Origin: Planctomycetota bacterium
Lineage (GTDB): Bacteria; Planctomycetota; Phycisphaerae; Sedimentisphaerales; Anaerohalosphaeraceae
Assembly (NCBI GenBank): GCA_019456225.1
Contig: VRUI01000012.1
Coordinates: 19,924-83,923 of the forward strand
Direction of reading: 5' to 3'
Length of the DNA stretch: 64,000 nt
Shown here: piece by piece, positions 63,199-64,000 of the stretch
How the letters are laid out: each line of letters opens with the position of its first letter
Numbering within the stretch: position 1 is the first letter of the stretch
Translations under genes and position numbers: made by a program
The notes under the pieces: generated by a model
Told to the model about the DNA's origin: nothing
What the model saw: only the letters and a program-made list of their open reading frames with translations
Databases searched by the model: none

Positions 63199-63591
63199 TT
63201 ATTGTTTATCCTCCTTTCTTTGATAGCCCGACTCCTCTTTCCTGCTCTGTTTCAAGAGCATAATGAATAAGATGACAAAGACTCCTAATACTGCCCCTGC
63301 AACCATTCCATATATGGCATAATCATAGGGCAAGTAATACAATCTATTTCCGAAATCGAGGCTAATATAATGAGTTAGCTCACAGTATTCCCTGTGAATA
63401 AGTGCAATACACCATCCTGTTATCCAACCTACGATTCCACCGATATGAAATCCGATACTACATTCCAGGCAAAAGACAATAGTGAGACCAATGCAGGACA
63501 GTAATTTCTTCAGATACAAAAGAATTAGAGAATTATATGATTGATAGTTTTGCAGTATTTGGTATTGAAGTTGTTCGGTTATAATTTCCAT
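63199..63591 (-). CDS. Small membrane protein, unknown
   Basis: 130 residues. Three probable membrane helices (about 25-60 as two, and 93-115); a hydrophilic, Lys/Glu/Gln-rich tail ends it. No family recognised. The start ATG has only a weak GGAATG ahead. The next gene downstream is the LamG protein, 73 bases on. Confidence 0.55.
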   Translation of the reverse strand: MEIITEQLQYQILQNYQSYNSLILLYLKKLLSCIGLTIVFCLECSIGFHIGGIVGWITGWCIALIHREYCELTHYISLDFGNRLYYLPYDYAIYGMVAGAVLGVFVILFIMLLKQSRKEESGYQRKEDKQ

Positions 63592-64000
63592 GATTCATTC
63601 CATTCTGAATTTGTGTTTCGATTGATTTCACAACGGGATACGAAGAAGTGAAATTATCCTGCAAGAAATCTTACAATTTTTTAGAAATATGAGGAGTTGA
63701 GTAAATACCAGGGGTATCCTGGAAAGAATAAAGCTATATCCGTTGGTTTAAACTGTGGCTAATGCCAATATAGGGGGCAACTTGGTGGGTTGTGAGGTGA
63801 AGGTTGTTGGTAGTGTAGGTCTGTAGGTGGAAAAGTAAGGGCTGTGAATTTTGGGGTTCACAGCCCTTGACCGGCTCGAAGCTGCTTCCTGCTCATGGTT
63901 TCTATCTCTTAAAGAATTTCTTTGGGAGTGTTCATTTAACTGTGTAAATGGCCTTAACGATTTTTGGCAGATTACACTTCTGCCTTGATTTTTAAGCTGC
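63592..64000. other. Window-end intergenic region
   Basis: GGGCTGTGAA (63839-63848) and TTCACAGCCC (63857-63866) form a perfect 10-bp hairpin like the terminator at 62269. It probably ends a minus-strand gene that lies beyond the window. A minus-strand frame entering from the edge is open for about 84 codons, but its sequence is not protein-like. Confidence 0.5.

Noticed and set aside
44997..64000. A second copy of the tRNA-Asn 3' end as an attR site
   Set aside because: I searched by eye for the TTCGAGTCCTACTCGGGGA core downstream and did not find it; a computed search of a larger region is needed.
63748..64000. Minus-strand open frame entering at the window edge
   Set aside because: About 84 codons without start, crossing a terminator-like hairpin; sequence is not protein-like.

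Overview
The window reads as a chromosomal segment of a Planctomycetota bacterium, most likely class Phycisphaerae (Sedimentisphaerales-like). This placement is inferred from gene content: two PEP-CTERM proteins, a dockerin-type secreted protein, an ntp-type V-ATPase operon, a HEAT/WD40-like protein with a haem motif, a DUF481 barrel with an N-terminal Sm-like segment, and many short hairpin repeats between genes. No rRNA is present to confirm it.

Layout. 1-3109: a two-component block (sensor kinase cut by the window edge, Rcp1-like response regulator, REC-HisKA-HATPase-REC hybrid kinase). 3381-9000: DUF481 outer-membrane protein, ribD, an NAPE-PLD/RomA-like lipoprotein hydrolase, a PEP-CTERM protein and an LCM-type methyltransferase. 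9477-17409: a DUF2062-AsmA-like fusion, a secreted alpha/beta hydrolase, and a lipid-repair operon (lysophospholipase-like hydrolase, then an LplT-PlsC-Aas triple fusion). 17622-22344: a compact cell-surface system. A close match to a sigma-54 promoter drives a small membrane protein, a VIT/VWA protein with a GlyGly-CTERM-like tail and a rhombosortase, and the divergent neighbour is a sigma-54 enhancer-binding protein. 22377-25602: Nudix hydrolase, Bax-inhibitor-like membrane protein, O-methyltransferase, cytidylate-kinase-like protein.

25845-35067 is a complete ntpFIKECGABD operon in the Enterococcus hirae gene order. The NtpK rotor subunit keeps the full sodium-ligand set, so a Na+-coupled V-ATPase is predicted. 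35135-44768 holds a planctomycete-type membrane/TPR-like protein, a diguanylate cyclase, a GT2/GT21 glycosyltransferase, the HEAT/WD40-like/CxxCH protein and a Ser/Thr kinase-phosphatase pair.

A tRNA-Asn (44997-45069) is followed by an AT-rich accessory segment, about 45.1-52.75 kb. It encodes a DNA-binding protein with an excisionase-like HTH and an AT-hook, a P-loop helicase-like ATPase, an acidic protein with a possible winged helix, an archaeo-eukaryotic-type primase, an SSB-like protein and a 5'-truncated tyrosine integrase. It looks like a stranded replicon. Its non-coding DNA is unusually organised: a consensus promoter driving a structured leader/ncRNA that ends in a terminator, three copies of an 18-bp iteron-like repeat, a 12-bp inverted repeat around A/T-rich direct repeats, and an 8-codon leader peptide followed by a terminator just ahead of the primase.

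53024-63591 carries exported proteins: a 1461-residue protein with a transglutaminase-like fold and an HExxH motif, a TPR-ended secreted protein, an alpha-toroid/PKD/dockerin protein, a LamG PEP-CTERM protein and a small membrane protein. A triplicated hairpin-bearing non-coding repeat lies at 61.5-62.3 kb. All functional calls come from reading motifs by eye; no database search was run.
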